A stretch of 64,000 nucleotides of DNA, from NCBI RefSeq assembly GCF_000280905.1, contig NZ_ALAP01000078.1, forward strand, positions 124,001 through 188,000. Reading direction: 5' to 3'. Positions 54,850-62,514 of the stretch are shown in pieces. Each line of letters opens with the position of its first letter. The first letter of the stretch is position 1. A program made the translations under genes and the position numbers. Source of the DNA: Streptomyces sp. AA1529 (GTDB lineage Bacteria; Actinomycetota; Actinomycetes; Streptomycetales; Streptomycetaceae). A model generated the notes under the pieces. The model had not been told where the DNA came from. It searched no databases and worked only from the letters and a program-made list of their open reading frames with translations.

Positions 54850-55533
54850 TCACTGCTGCTTGCGGCGCTCCTCCGCGTCGGCGATGACCGCCTCCGCCAC
54901 CTGCTGCATCGACAGCCGCCGGTCCATCGACGTCTTCTGGATCCAGCGGAAGGCGGCCGGCTCCGTGAGCCCGTACTGGGTCTGCAGCACGCTCTTGGCC
55001 CGGTCCACCAGCTTCCGCGTCTCCAGCCGCTGGGAGAGGTCCGCGACCTCCTTCTCCAGCGCCTTCAGCTCGGTGAACCTGGAGACCGCCATCTCGATGG
55101 CCGGCACCACGTCGGTCTTGCTGAACGGCTTGACCAGATAGGCCATGGCCCCGGCGTCCCGGGCGCGCTCCACCAGCTCGCGCTGCGAGAACGCGGTGAG
55201 CATCAGCACCGGCGCGATGCCCTCCTCCGCGACCTTCTCGGCCGCGGAGATGCCGTCGAGCACCGGCATCTTCACATCGAAGATGCACAGATCGGGCCGG
55301 TGCTCGCGGGCCAGCTCCACGGCCCGCCCGCCGTCGCCGGCCTCGCCGACGACGGTGTAGCCCTCCTCCTCCAGCATCTCCTTGAGATCCATCCGGATCA
55401 GGGCCTCGTCCTCCGCGATCACGACCCGCCGCGTCGCCGGAGGCACATGCTCACTCCCGCCCGCCGGGGTCGGTTCCTCGACAGGCTCTGCACTCTGGGC
55501 ACTCTCGGGCTCGGGGAAGTCCGCCGCGCTCAC
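54850..55533 (-). CDS. pdtaR: ANTAR-domain response regulator (PdtaR-like)
   Basis: 227 residues. A ~35-residue Pro/Glu-rich lead precedes a receiver domain: acidic pocket VVIAEDEALIRMDLKEML, phospho-Asp in LCIFDVKMPVLDGISAAEKV, Thr in LMLTAFSQREL and Lys in AYLVKPFSKTDV. The C-terminal ANTAR RNA-binding domain follows (DLSQRLETRKLVDRAKSVLQTQYGLTEPAAFRWIQKTSMDRRLSMQQVAEAVI). ANTAR proteins act by antitermination at twin-hairpin sites in mRNA. The partner kinase is not adjacent. GTG at 55533 has GAGGAG five bases upstream. Its name follows the mycobacterial orthologue by similarity from memory. Confidence 0.93.
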   Translation of the reverse strand: MSAADFPEPESAQSAEPVEEPTPAGGSEHVPPATRRVVIAEDEALIRMDLKEMLEEEGYTVVGEAGDGGRAVELAREHRPDLCIFDVKMPVLDGISAAEKVAEEGIAPVLMLTAFSQRELVERARDAGAMAYLVKPFSKTDVVPAIEMAVSRFTELKALEKEVADLSQRLETRKLVDRAKSVLQTQYGLTEPAAFRWIQKTSMDRRLSMQQVAEAVIADAEERRKQQ

Positions 55534-55585
55534 TTGGCTCCTCGTTTCCGCCACGGGTGGGAGACACGAGCCTACCCAGGTCCTG

Positions 55586-55591
55586 TAAAGT
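55586..55591 (+). promoter_or_regulatory. Candidate -10 hexamer TAAAGT for the tRNA-like gene
   Basis: TAAAGT lies 39 bases before the tRNA-like sequence on the same strand and opposite the regulator gene. No convincing -35 is seen. Confidence 0.35.
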
Positions 55592-55630
55592 GTTGGCACA
55601 GCGGGTGACCGCAATCCTTCAGTTCGAAGG

Positions 55631-55704
55631 GCCCCGGTAATCCAATTGGCAGAGATGATGGATTCAAAACCCATACAGTGTCGGTTCGAGTCCGACCCGG
55701 GGCA
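55631..55704 (+). tRNA. Unusual tRNA-Leu-like RNA (anticodon CAA) with short variable loop
   Basis: A cloverleaf folds well. Acceptor GCCCCGG (55631-55637) pairs 7 of 7 with CCGGGGC (55697-55703), discriminator A at 55704. The T arm GTCGG-TTCGAGT-CCGAC is 5 of 5 with a canonical loop. The D arm has a 3-bp stem (ATC/GAT) and loop CAATTGGCAGA, the class II leucine pattern. The anticodon arm ATGGA-TTCAAAA-CCCAT has anticodon CAA and one A-C mismatch next to the loop. The variable loop is only ACAGT, 5 nt, while a leucine tRNA should have a long arm. CCA is not encoded. So the body is leucine-like but class I in size; it may be a specialised or non-translating RNA. Confidence 0.75.
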
Positions 55705-55813
55705 CTCTACCTTCGATTTCAAGATTGCAACCCCTCGCCGTCGGCTTCGCCGGTTCAGGTGAGAGGGACGCCATACGGCCCTCAGCTCGCACAGGTCGGC
55801 ACATGCTGAACCC

Positions 55814-56584
55814 GTGTACGACCTGGAAACGCGCAAGCGGGCCCTCGCACTCGTCGCGCAAGGACGAAGCCTGAACGCGGTGAGCAGGCAGACGGGGATA
55901 TCCCGGTGGTGTCTGCGCACCTGGCAGCAGCGCCTGCATCCGGGGACCCGCTCCGGAGCCACCTGCGAGCGCTGTGCGACACCGCCGCGCCCGCCGGACG
56001 ACCCGTCCTCCTACGCCTACCTGCTGGGCCTGTACCTGGGAGACGGCTGCGTCAGCAGGACGGGGCGCTCCTGGACGCTGCGGGTCTCCTGCGCCGACGC
56101 CTGGCCCGGACTGATCGACGCCTGCGAGGACGCGATGCGCGCGGTGCGCCCGGGCAACAGCGTCCACCGCGTCCAGGCGCCCGGCTGCGTGGCCGTGACC
56201 TCCTACTCCAACCACTGGCCCTGCCTGTTCCCCCAGCACGGCCCGGGCAGGAAGCACGAGCGCCGCATCGAGCTGGTGCCCTGGCAGCAGCAGATCACCG
56301 GCGCCCACCGCTGGGAGCTGATCCGGGGCCTAGTGCACTCGGACGGCTGCCGCATCGCGAACTGGACCACACGCACGGTGGGCGGCCGGCGGAAGCGCTA
56401 CACCTACCCGCGGTACTTCTTCACCAACAAGTCCCCCGACATCGTCGACCTCTACACCCGCACGCTCGACGCGCTCGGCGTCGCGTGGACGGCCGCCAGG
56501 CATCCGCGGGGCGCCCGCAACGTCTCCGTCGCCCGGCGCGCCTCCGTGGCGCTGATGGACGCGCACGTGGGCCCGAAATACTGA
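55814..56584 (+). CDS. HTH-LAGLIDADG protein downstream of the tRNA-like gene
   Basis: 256 residues. Residues 1-40 are a transposase-like helix-turn-helix (DLETRKRALALVAQGRSLNAVSRQTGISRWCLRTWQQ). CxxC at C51/C54 may begin a small metal site. Two LAGLIDADG motifs follow: LLGLYLGDGC (70-79, acid D77) and LIRGLVHSDG (169-178, acid D177). Both acids are kept, unlike in WhiA, so nuclease activity is possible. It ends SVALMDAHVGPKY. I recall this family in many actinobacteria under the vague name transcriptional regulator; no function is known to me. It is not inside another gene or intron. The GTG at 55814 has CATGCT at -12 to -7 and no Shine-Dalgarno, so leaderless expression or read-through from the tRNA-like gene 110 bp upstream is possible. 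Confidence 0.88.
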   Translation: MYDLETRKRALALVAQGRSLNAVSRQTGISRWCLRTWQQRLHPGTRSGATCERCATPPRPPDDPSSYAYLLGLYLGDGCVSRTGRSWTLRVSCADAWPGLIDACEDAMRAVRPGNSVHRVQAPGCVAVTSYSNHWPCLFPQHGPGRKHERRIELVPWQQQITGAHRWELIRGLVHSDGCRIANWTTRTVGGRRKRYTYPRYFFTNKSPDIVDLYTRTLDALGVAWTAARHPRGARNVSVARRASVALMDAHVGPKY

Positions 56585-56627
56585 GGTCCCGGTGCCCGGC
56601 GCATCCGGGTGGGGCACTATGGCGCGC

Positions 56628-59177
56628 ATGGTCGTGTTGACGCGTGCGGAAGCGCAGGAACGGGCTCGGGTCGTGCGGGTGCGGCGGTATGCCGTGGATC
56701 TTGACCTGACGCGGGGCGAGGAGGTGTTCGGGTCCACGACGGTGGTGCGGTTCGCCGTGCTGGAGGGGGGCGCCGACACATTCGTGGAGGTGCGGCCGCG
56801 GGAGCTGCTGCGGGCCGAGCTGGACGGTGCGGCGCTGGATCCGGGTGCGCTGCGGGAGGGGCGGCTGCCGCTGCGGGGGCTGGCGGCCGGGGAGCACGAG
56901 CTGCGGGTCGAGGCGGTGATGCCGTACTCGCGGATGGGTGAGGGCATGCACCGGTTCACCGATCCGGAGGACGGGTGTGCCTATGTGTACACGCAGTGCT
57001 GCATGGCGGACGCGCCGCTGGTGTTCGCCTGCTTCGACCAGCCCGATCTGAAGGCCGAGTTCGCGGTGTCGGTGACGGCGCCGCGGGAGTGGACCGTGCT
57101 GGGCAACGGGGTGGCGGCCCGGGTGGACGGGGAGGGCGGCCGGTGGGAGTGTGCGCCGACGCCGCCGCTCAGCACGTATTTGATGGCGGTGGCGGCGGGG
57201 CCGTTCCACTCGGTGCGCACCGAGCACGCCGGGCTGCCGTTCGGGCTGCATGTGCGCCGGTCGCTGGGTCCGCATCTGGAGGCGGACGCGGCGGAGCTGC
57301 TGGAGGTGACGCGGCGCTGTTTCGACCGCTATCACGAGATCTTCGACGAGCCGTATCCGTTCGACTCCTACGACCAGGCTTTCGTGCCGGAGTTCAACTC
57401 GGGGGCGATGGAGAATCCGGGTCTGGTGACGTTCCGGGACGAGTTCGTCTTCCGTTCGGCGGTCACGGACACCGAGCGGCAGACGCGTGCGATGGTCGTG
57501 GCGCACGAGATGGCGCACATGTGGTTCGGCGATCTGGTGACGCTGCGCTGGTGGGACGACATCTGGCTGAACGAGTCGTTCGCGGAGTACATGGGCTACC
57601 AGGTGCTGGGCGAGGCGACGCACTTCACGGACACCTGGACGGACTTCGCGGTGGCGCGCAAGAGCTGGGGGTACGACGCGGACGAGCGGCCCTCGACGCA
57701 TCCGGTGGCGCCGGATCCGGACTCGGTGCCGGACACGGCGGCGGCGCGGGGCAATTTCGACGGGATCTCGTACGCGAAGGGTGCCTCGGCGCTGCGTCAG
57801 CTGGTGGTGTGGCTGGGCGAGAAGAGTTTCCTGGCGGGGATCAACGAGCATTTCGCGCGGCACCGGTTCGGGAACGCGACGCTGGCGGAGTTCCTGGACT
57901 CGCTGGCGCGTGCGTCGGACCGGGATGTGCGGGGCTGGGCGGAGAGCTGGCTGCGGACGACGGGTGTGGACACGCTGGTGCCGCGGGTGGGCGAGTCGGA
58001 GGCCCGGCAGTGGTACGTGGATGTGGAGCACCGGGGGGAGCGTCCGCACCGGTTGGCGCTGGGGTTGTACGACCGGGCTCCGGCGGACGCGTCGCGGCTG
58101 GTGCTGCGGGAGCGGCTGGAGCGGGACGTGCCGGGTGGCGGGGGACGGCTGACGGTGACGTTGGAGGGGCCGCGGCCGGATCTGGTGCTGGTCAACGATC
58201 TGGACTGGACGTACGCGAAGGTGCGGCTGGATCCGGTCTCGTGGGGCACGGTGCGGGCGGCGCTGTCGGGGCTGCCGGGGCAGTTGTCGCGTGCGGTGGT
58301 GTGGAACGCGGCGCGGGACATGGTGCGGGAGGGGGAGCTGGAGCCGCTGGAGTATGTGCGCACGGTGCGGGCGCATCTGCCGCGTGAGGTGGACAACGCG
58401 GTGGTGCAGGGGGTGCTGGCGTTCGCGCGGGGGCAGGCGGCGGAGCGGTTCCTGGTGGGTGCGGAGCGGCGGGAGGCGCTGGGGCTGCTGGGTGAGGTGT
58501 GCGGTGAGCTGCTGGGTGTCGGTGGTGGCGCCGGGGAGGGTGCCGGTGGTGCGGCTGCTGCGGGGTCGGGGGTGCGGCTGACGGCTGCCCGGTATTTCAT
58601 CGACTGTGCGACCGATCCGGCCGAGCTGCTGGCGTGGCGGAGTGCGGGCCGGGTGCCGGGGGGCGGGCCGGTGCTGGACGCGGAGCTGCGGTGGCGGCTG
58701 CTGTTGCGGTTGTCGGTGCTGGGTGCGGTGGGGGTGGACGAGATCGAGGAGGCGCGTGCGGCGGATCCGAGTGCGCGGGGTGCGGAGGCCGCTGCCCGGT
58801 GCCGGGCGGCGCTGCCGAGTGCGGAGGCGAAGGAGGCGGCCTGGGAGGCCATGTTCGGCCCGGCGGACGCGTTGTCGAATTATCTGTTCACGGCGACGGC
58901 GCAGGGTTTCTGGCAGCCGGAGCAGGGGGAGCTGCTGCGGGGTTATGTGGAGCGGTATTTCGCCGAGGTGGTGCCGCTGGCCGAGCGGCGAGGTGCGGCG
59001 ATGGCGGAGGCAGCGGGCCGGTATGCGTTTCCTGCGGCGTTCGTGGACGAGGCGACGCTGGCGCGTGGCGAGGAGTGTCTGACCTCGGGTGAGCCGGTGC
59101 CCGCGCTGCGGCGTCGGCTGGAGGATCAGTTGGATGATCTGCGGCGGGCGTTGGGGGTGCGGGCGGCGGTGGCGTGA
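56628..59177 (+). CDS. pepN: Aminopeptidase N (M1 family)
   Basis: 849 residues of the M1 zinc aminopeptidase family. The exopeptidase motif FNSGAMENPGLVTF (about residue 262) and zinc site VVAHEMAHMWFGDLVTLRWWDDIWLNESFAEY (HExxH with the third ligand Glu 18 residues on) are intact, followed by the ERAP1-like C-terminal helical domain. It removes N-terminal residues from peptides in the cytoplasm. ATG at 56628 was preferred to 56619 because CACTAT lies at -13 to -8 before it, suggesting a leaderless transcript; no Shine-Dalgarno is seen. The coding strand is markedly G-rich compared with the liv genes. Confidence 0.96.
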   Translation: MVVLTRAEAQERARVVRVRRYAVDLDLTRGEEVFGSTTVVRFAVLEGGADTFVEVRPRELLRAELDGAALDPGALREGRLPLRGLAAGEHELRVEAVMPYSRMGEGMHRFTDPEDGCAYVYTQCCMADAPLVFACFDQPDLKAEFAVSVTAPREWTVLGNGVAARVDGEGGRWECAPTPPLSTYLMAVAAGPFHSVRTEHAGLPFGLHVRRSLGPHLEADAAELLEVTRRCFDRYHEIFDEPYPFDSYDQAFVPEFNSGAMENPGLVTFRDEFVFRSAVTDTERQTRAMVVAHEMAHMWFGDLVTLRWWDDIWLNESFAEYMGYQVLGEATHFTDTWTDFAVARKSWGYDADERPSTHPVAPDPDSVPDTAAARGNFDGISYAKGASALRQLVVWLGEKSFLAGINEHFARHRFGNATLAEFLDSLARASDRDVRGWAESWLRTTGVDTLVPRVGESEARQWYVDVEHRGERPHRLALGLYDRAPADASRLVLRERLERDVPGGGGRLTVTLEGPRPDLVLVNDLDWTYAKVRLDPVSWGTVRAALSGLPGQLSRAVVWNAARDMVREGELEPLEYVRTVRAHLPREVDNAVVQGVLAFARGQAAERFLVGAERREALGLLGEVCGELLGVGGGAGEGAGGAAAAGSGVRLTAARYFIDCATDPAELLAWRSAGRVPGGGPVLDAELRWRLLLRLSVLGAVGVDEIEEARAADPSARGAEAAARCRAALPSAEAKEAAWEAMFGPADALSNYLFTATAQGFWQPEQGELLRGYVERYFAEVVPLAERRGAAMAEAAGRYAFPAAFVDEATLARGEECLTSGEPVPALRRRLEDQLDDLRRALGVRAAVA

Positions 59178-59243
59178 GGCGGGCCGTCCCGGCCGGCCCG
59201 GGTGGGTGCGGGGCTCTTATCAGATCCGCCGGGTCGTCCGGGG

Positions 59244-59273
59244 CGCGCTACTTCGTTCGGGCGAAGTAGCGCG
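59244..59273. terminator. 12-bp perfect hairpin after pepN
   Basis: CGCGCTACTTCG (59244-59255) and CGAAGTAGCGCG (59262-59273) pair perfectly with loop TTCGGG. It lies 66 bases after pepN and 35 bases before the iron box. It may end pepN, though the loop with UUCG is also typical of stable RNA hairpins; an operator role cannot be excluded. Confidence 0.6.
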
Positions 59274-59307
59274 GGGATCGGCGGGCAGCGGGGCGCACGG
59301 CGCCTAA

Positions 59308-59323
59308 GTTAGGTCGCCCTAAC
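59308..59323 (+). promoter_or_regulatory. Iron box (DmdR/IdeR-type operator)
   Basis: GTTAGG-TCGC-CCTAAC is an inverted repeat with six-base arms matching the half-sites of the TTAGGTTAGGCTAACCTAA-type iron box as known for Streptomyces DmdR1. It sits 49 bases before the desA-like start, where a bound repressor would block transcription in iron-rich cells. Confidence 0.75.
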
Positions 59324-59371
59324 CACCCGTGGCCGCCGTCGTGTCGGTCCGCCGTGTCCGAAGGAGCCGCC

Positions 59372-61006
59372 GTGTCCGCGTTCGTCGTCGATGGCCTGCA
59401 GGATGTCTTTCCCGTTCCGGGGGGCCGGGCCGGTCCGGAGCCGGGCGGGGAGCCGGGGCAGGACGGGGAGCCGGGGTCCGGGGTGCCGGACGGTGCGCTG
59501 GCGGGTGGTGCGGCCGGTCCGGCCGCGCTGCGCCCGCTGCTCGGCGCGGTGCTGGGGGCGTTGTCACGCGGTGCGGTGGAGCGCGGCGGGCCGTTGCCGG
59601 AGGGGGGTCCCGAGGTGGTCGCGGCGCGGCTGCGCGCCGCGGTGGGTGCGGTGCTGCCGGAGCAGGGCGCCGGCGCGCGGGAGGCGCTGGAGGTGCTGGT
59701 CGGTGCGGTGGCGCGGGGTGCCGCCGATCCGGCGGAGCCGCTGTGCGCGGCGCATCTGCACTGTCCGCCGCTGGCGGTGGCGGCGGCCGCTGATCTGGCG
59801 GTGAGTGCGCTGAATCCGTCGCTGGACTCCTGGGACCAGGCGCCGGCCGCCTCGGAGGTGGAGGCGCTGGTGTGCCGGGAGCTGGCGCGGCTGGTCTTCG
59901 CGGGCGCGGCTGCGGTCGCAGGTCCGGAGGCCGGGTGCCCGGAGGCGGTGCCGGACGCCTTGGTGACGACCGGCGGTACGGAGGCGAACCAGTTGGGGCT
60001 GCTGCTGGCGCGGGAGCGGCAGGCCGCCGCGGGGGGCCGGGCCCGGGTGGTGTGCGGCGCGAACGCGCATCACAGTGTGCACCGTTCGGCGTGGCTGCTG
60101 GGGTTGGAGCCGCCGCTGGTGGTGCCGGCGCCGCGCGGGGTGCTGGATCCGGTTGCGCTGGAGGCGGCGTTGGGTGGCCTGGCGCGGGCGGATGCGGGGG
60201 CGCGGGCGCTGGTGGTGGCCACGGCGGGGACGACGGACACCGGTGCGGTCGATCCGCTGCCGCGGGTGGCCGAGGTGGTGCGGCGGCATGGTGCCTGGCT
60301 GCATGTGGACGCGGCGTACGGGGGGCCGCTGCTGTTCAGTGCGGCGCTGCGGGAGCGGCTGGCGGGGCTGGCGGAAGCGGACAGTGTGACGTTCGATCTG
60401 CACAAGCTGGGGTGGCAGCCGGTGGCGGCGGGTTTTCTGGCGGTGCCGGAGCGGGCGGCGCTGCGCGTGCTGGACCACCGGGCCGACTATCTGAACGCCG
60501 ACGACGACACGGAGGCGGGGCTGCCGGATCTGCTGGGGCGGTCGCTGCGGACCACGCGGCGTCCGGATGTGCTGAAGGTGGCGGTGACGCTGCGGGCGCT
60601 GGGGCGGTCGGGGATGGCCCGGCTGGTGGAGCGTACCTGTGCGGCGGCGCGGGAGTTGGCGGACCGGGTGGCGGGGGACGAGCGGTTCGAACTGTATGCG
60701 CGGCCGTCGGTCTCCACGGTGGTGTTCCGTCCGGCCGGCGGGGACGACGCGCTGGTGGCGCGGGTGCGGCGGCAGTTGCTGGAGCGGGGGCAGGTGGTGC
60801 TGGGCCGGGCCGCTGTGGAGGGACGGTTGTGGTGGAAGGTGACGGTGCTCAATCCGGCGGTGCGGGGCAGCGATCTGGCGGCGCTGTTGAAGCTGGTGGT
60901 GGAGGCGGCGGGGGCGGACTCCGGCGGCCGGAGCGAGGACCCGGCGGACGGGAGCCCGGCGGACGGGAGCCCGGCGGGCGAGTCCGGCGCGGGAGTGGAG
61001 GCGTGA
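59372..61006 (+). CDS. desA: PLP-dependent group II decarboxylase, DesA-like
   Basis: 544 residues of the group II pyridoxal-phosphate decarboxylases. The PLP lysine is in SVTFDLHKLGWQPVAAGFLAV (about residue 347), the PLP-ring and phosphate residues in ALVVATAGTTDTGAVDPL and WLHVDAAYGGPLLF. In desferrioxamine synthesis DesA decarboxylates lysine (or ornithine) to the diamine; a diaminobutyrate or aspartate substrate is possible. The iron box upstream and the hydroxylase gene downstream (4-bp overlap) favour a siderophore role. GTG at 59372 follows AAGGAG by five bases. The first ~60 residues and the last ~40 are Gly/Pro-rich and poorly conserved. Confidence 0.88.
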   Translation: MSAFVVDGLQDVFPVPGGRAGPEPGGEPGQDGEPGSGVPDGALAGGAAGPAALRPLLGAVLGALSRGAVERGGPLPEGGPEVVAARLRAAVGAVLPEQGAGAREALEVLVGAVARGAADPAEPLCAAHLHCPPLAVAAAADLAVSALNPSLDSWDQAPAASEVEALVCRELARLVFAGAAAVAGPEAGCPEAVPDALVTTGGTEANQLGLLLARERQAAAGGRARVVCGANAHHSVHRSAWLLGLEPPLVVPAPRGVLDPVALEAALGGLARADAGARALVVATAGTTDTGAVDPLPRVAEVVRRHGAWLHVDAAYGGPLLFSAALRERLAGLAEADSVTFDLHKLGWQPVAAGFLAVPERAALRVLDHRADYLNADDDTEAGLPDLLGRSLRTTRRPDVLKVAVTLRALGRSGMARLVERTCAAARELADRVAGDERFELYARPSVSTVVFRPAGGDDALVARVRRQLLERGQVVLGRAAVEGRLWWKVTVLNPAVRGSDLAALLKLVVEAAGADSGGRSEDPADGSPADGSPAGESGAGVEA

Positions 61007-62514
61007 GGGGCGTGGCGCGGGCACGGCGGGCCGACGGCGGAACCGGCGGCGGGAACGGCCGCGGGAACAGCGGCGGGGAGTGGGAGGCGGTGGAGCCGCT
61101 GGATCTCGCGGGGGTCGGGGTCGGTCCGTTCAACCTCTCGCTGGCCGCGCTGGGCGACGGGGTGGCCGGGCTGCGGTGCGCGTTCTTCGAGCAGCGGCCG
61201 GAGTTCCGCTGGCACCCGGGGCTGCTGATCGAGGGAGCGACGCTGCAGGTGCCGTTCCTGGCGGACCTGGTGACGCTGGCGGATCCGGCCAGCCCGTGGT
61301 CGTTCCTGCGGTTCCTGCGGGAGCGGGAGCGGCTGTTCCCGTTCTACTTCGCCGAGCGGTTCCACATCGAGCGGGCGGAGTACGACGCGTACTGCCGCTG
61401 GGTGAGCGAGCGGGTGCCGGGACTGTGCTTCGGGCACCGGGTGGACGCGGTGCGCTGGAGTGCCGAACGGGGTCTGTTCGAGGTCGACTTCACCCGGCTG
61501 GACGCGCTGGGCGGGATGTCGGCGCCGGGCAGGTCGTACGCGCGCAACGTGGTGCTGGGAATCGGTACGGCGCCGCACGTGCCGCGTGCGCTGCGGCCGT
61601 CGGCCCAGGATCCGGCGGTGCCGGTGTATCACTCCGCGGAGTATCTGGAGCGGCGGGCCGAACTGCTGGCGGCCGGGCATGTGACGGTGATCGGGTCGGG
61701 GCAGTCGGGTGCGGAGGTGTTCCTGGATCTGCTGCGCGGCCGGCCGGCGGGCCGGGAGCGGCTGCACTGGCTGACGCGCAGCCCGGCGTTCGCGCCGATG
61801 GAGTACAGCAAGCTGGGGCTGGAGCACTTCACCCCGGACTACACCCGCTACTTCCACGGGTTGTCCGAGCCGGTCCGGGACGGGCTGCTGCCCCGGCAGG
61901 GGCAGTTGCACAAGGCGGTGGACGCCGGGACGCTGGCGGCCGTGCACGACGAGCTGTACCGCAGGACGCTGGAGCTGGACCGGGGTGCCGGTGACCGGGG
62001 CGGGGACGGCGGGAGTGCCGGGTGGCCCGATGTGGTGCTGACGCCCGGGGTGCGGGTGCGGACGGCGGGGCGGGGCGGCGGGGCGCGGCTGGAGCTGGGG
62101 CTGGAGCATGCCGAGCAGCAGGAGCGGGGCGTGCTGACGACGGACGCGGTGGTGCTGGCGACGGGCTACGCCGAGCGTCCGGCGGAGGGGCTGCTGGCGG
62201 CGCTGGAGGGATATGTGCGCCGGGACGGCTCGGGGCGTCCGCTGGTGGACGAGGACTTTCGGCTGGTGCTGGATCCCGCGGTGGAAGGTTCGGTGTTCGT
62301 GCAGAACGCGGAGCGGCACACGCACGGGGTGGGGGCACCGGATCTGGGGCTGGCGGCGCACCGCAGCGCGGTGATCCTGAACGCGGTGACGGGCCGGGAG
62401 AGTTATCCGCTGCCGCGCCGTACGGCCTTCACCACGTTCGGGCTGCGGGCGGGGCCGGCTGCGGCGGACGGCGGCGCGGGCGGCGCGGGGCGGTCTGCCA
62501 CAGTGTCCGTATGA
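61003..62514 (+). CDS. desB: L-lysine/diamine N-hydroxylase, DesB-like
   Basis: 503 residues of the lysine/ornithine N-monooxygenase family (flavin-dependent). FAD-binding GVGVGPFNLSLAALGDGV near residue 36, a long substrate/NADPH middle (GLLIEGATLQVPFLADLVTLADPASPWSFLRFL), NADPH motif VTVIGSGQSGAEVFLDLL (about 228) and the ATG-type end motif DAVVLATGYAERPAEG. DesB hydroxylates the diamine made by DesA on its amino group; N6-lysine hydroxylation is the alternative. The GTG at 61003 overlaps the desA stop (GTGA); GTG at 61012 is also possible. The end overlaps the SIMPL gene by 4 bp. Confidence 0.9.
   Translation: MRGVARARRADGGTGGGNGRGNSGGEWEAVEPLDLAGVGVGPFNLSLAALGDGVAGLRCAFFEQRPEFRWHPGLLIEGATLQVPFLADLVTLADPASPWSFLRFLRERERLFPFYFAERFHIERAEYDAYCRWVSERVPGLCFGHRVDAVRWSAERGLFEVDFTRLDALGGMSAPGRSYARNVVLGIGTAPHVPRALRPSAQDPAVPVYHSAEYLERRAELLAAGHVTVIGSGQSGAEVFLDLLRGRPAGRERLHWLTRSPAFAPMEYSKLGLEHFTPDYTRYFHGLSEPVRDGLLPRQGQLHKAVDAGTLAAVHDELYRRTLELDRGAGDRGGDGGSAGWPDVVLTPGVRVRTAGRGGGARLELGLEHAEQQERGVLTTDAVVLATGYAERPAEGLLAALEGYVRRDGSGRPLVDEDFRLVLDPAVEGSVFVQNAERHTHGVGAPDLGLAAHRSAVILNAVTGRESYPLPRRTAFTTFGLRAGPAAADGGAGGAGRSATVSV

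Noticed and set aside
55631..55704. Attachment site of an integrated element in the tRNA
   Set aside because: I found no integrase gene and no repeat of the tRNA 3' end within the window; the neighbouring gene is not a recombinase.
59354..59371. Earlier GTG start for the desA-like gene at 59354
   Set aside because: It lies before the AAGGAG that is correctly spaced for GTG 59372 and would place the ribosome site inside the gene.
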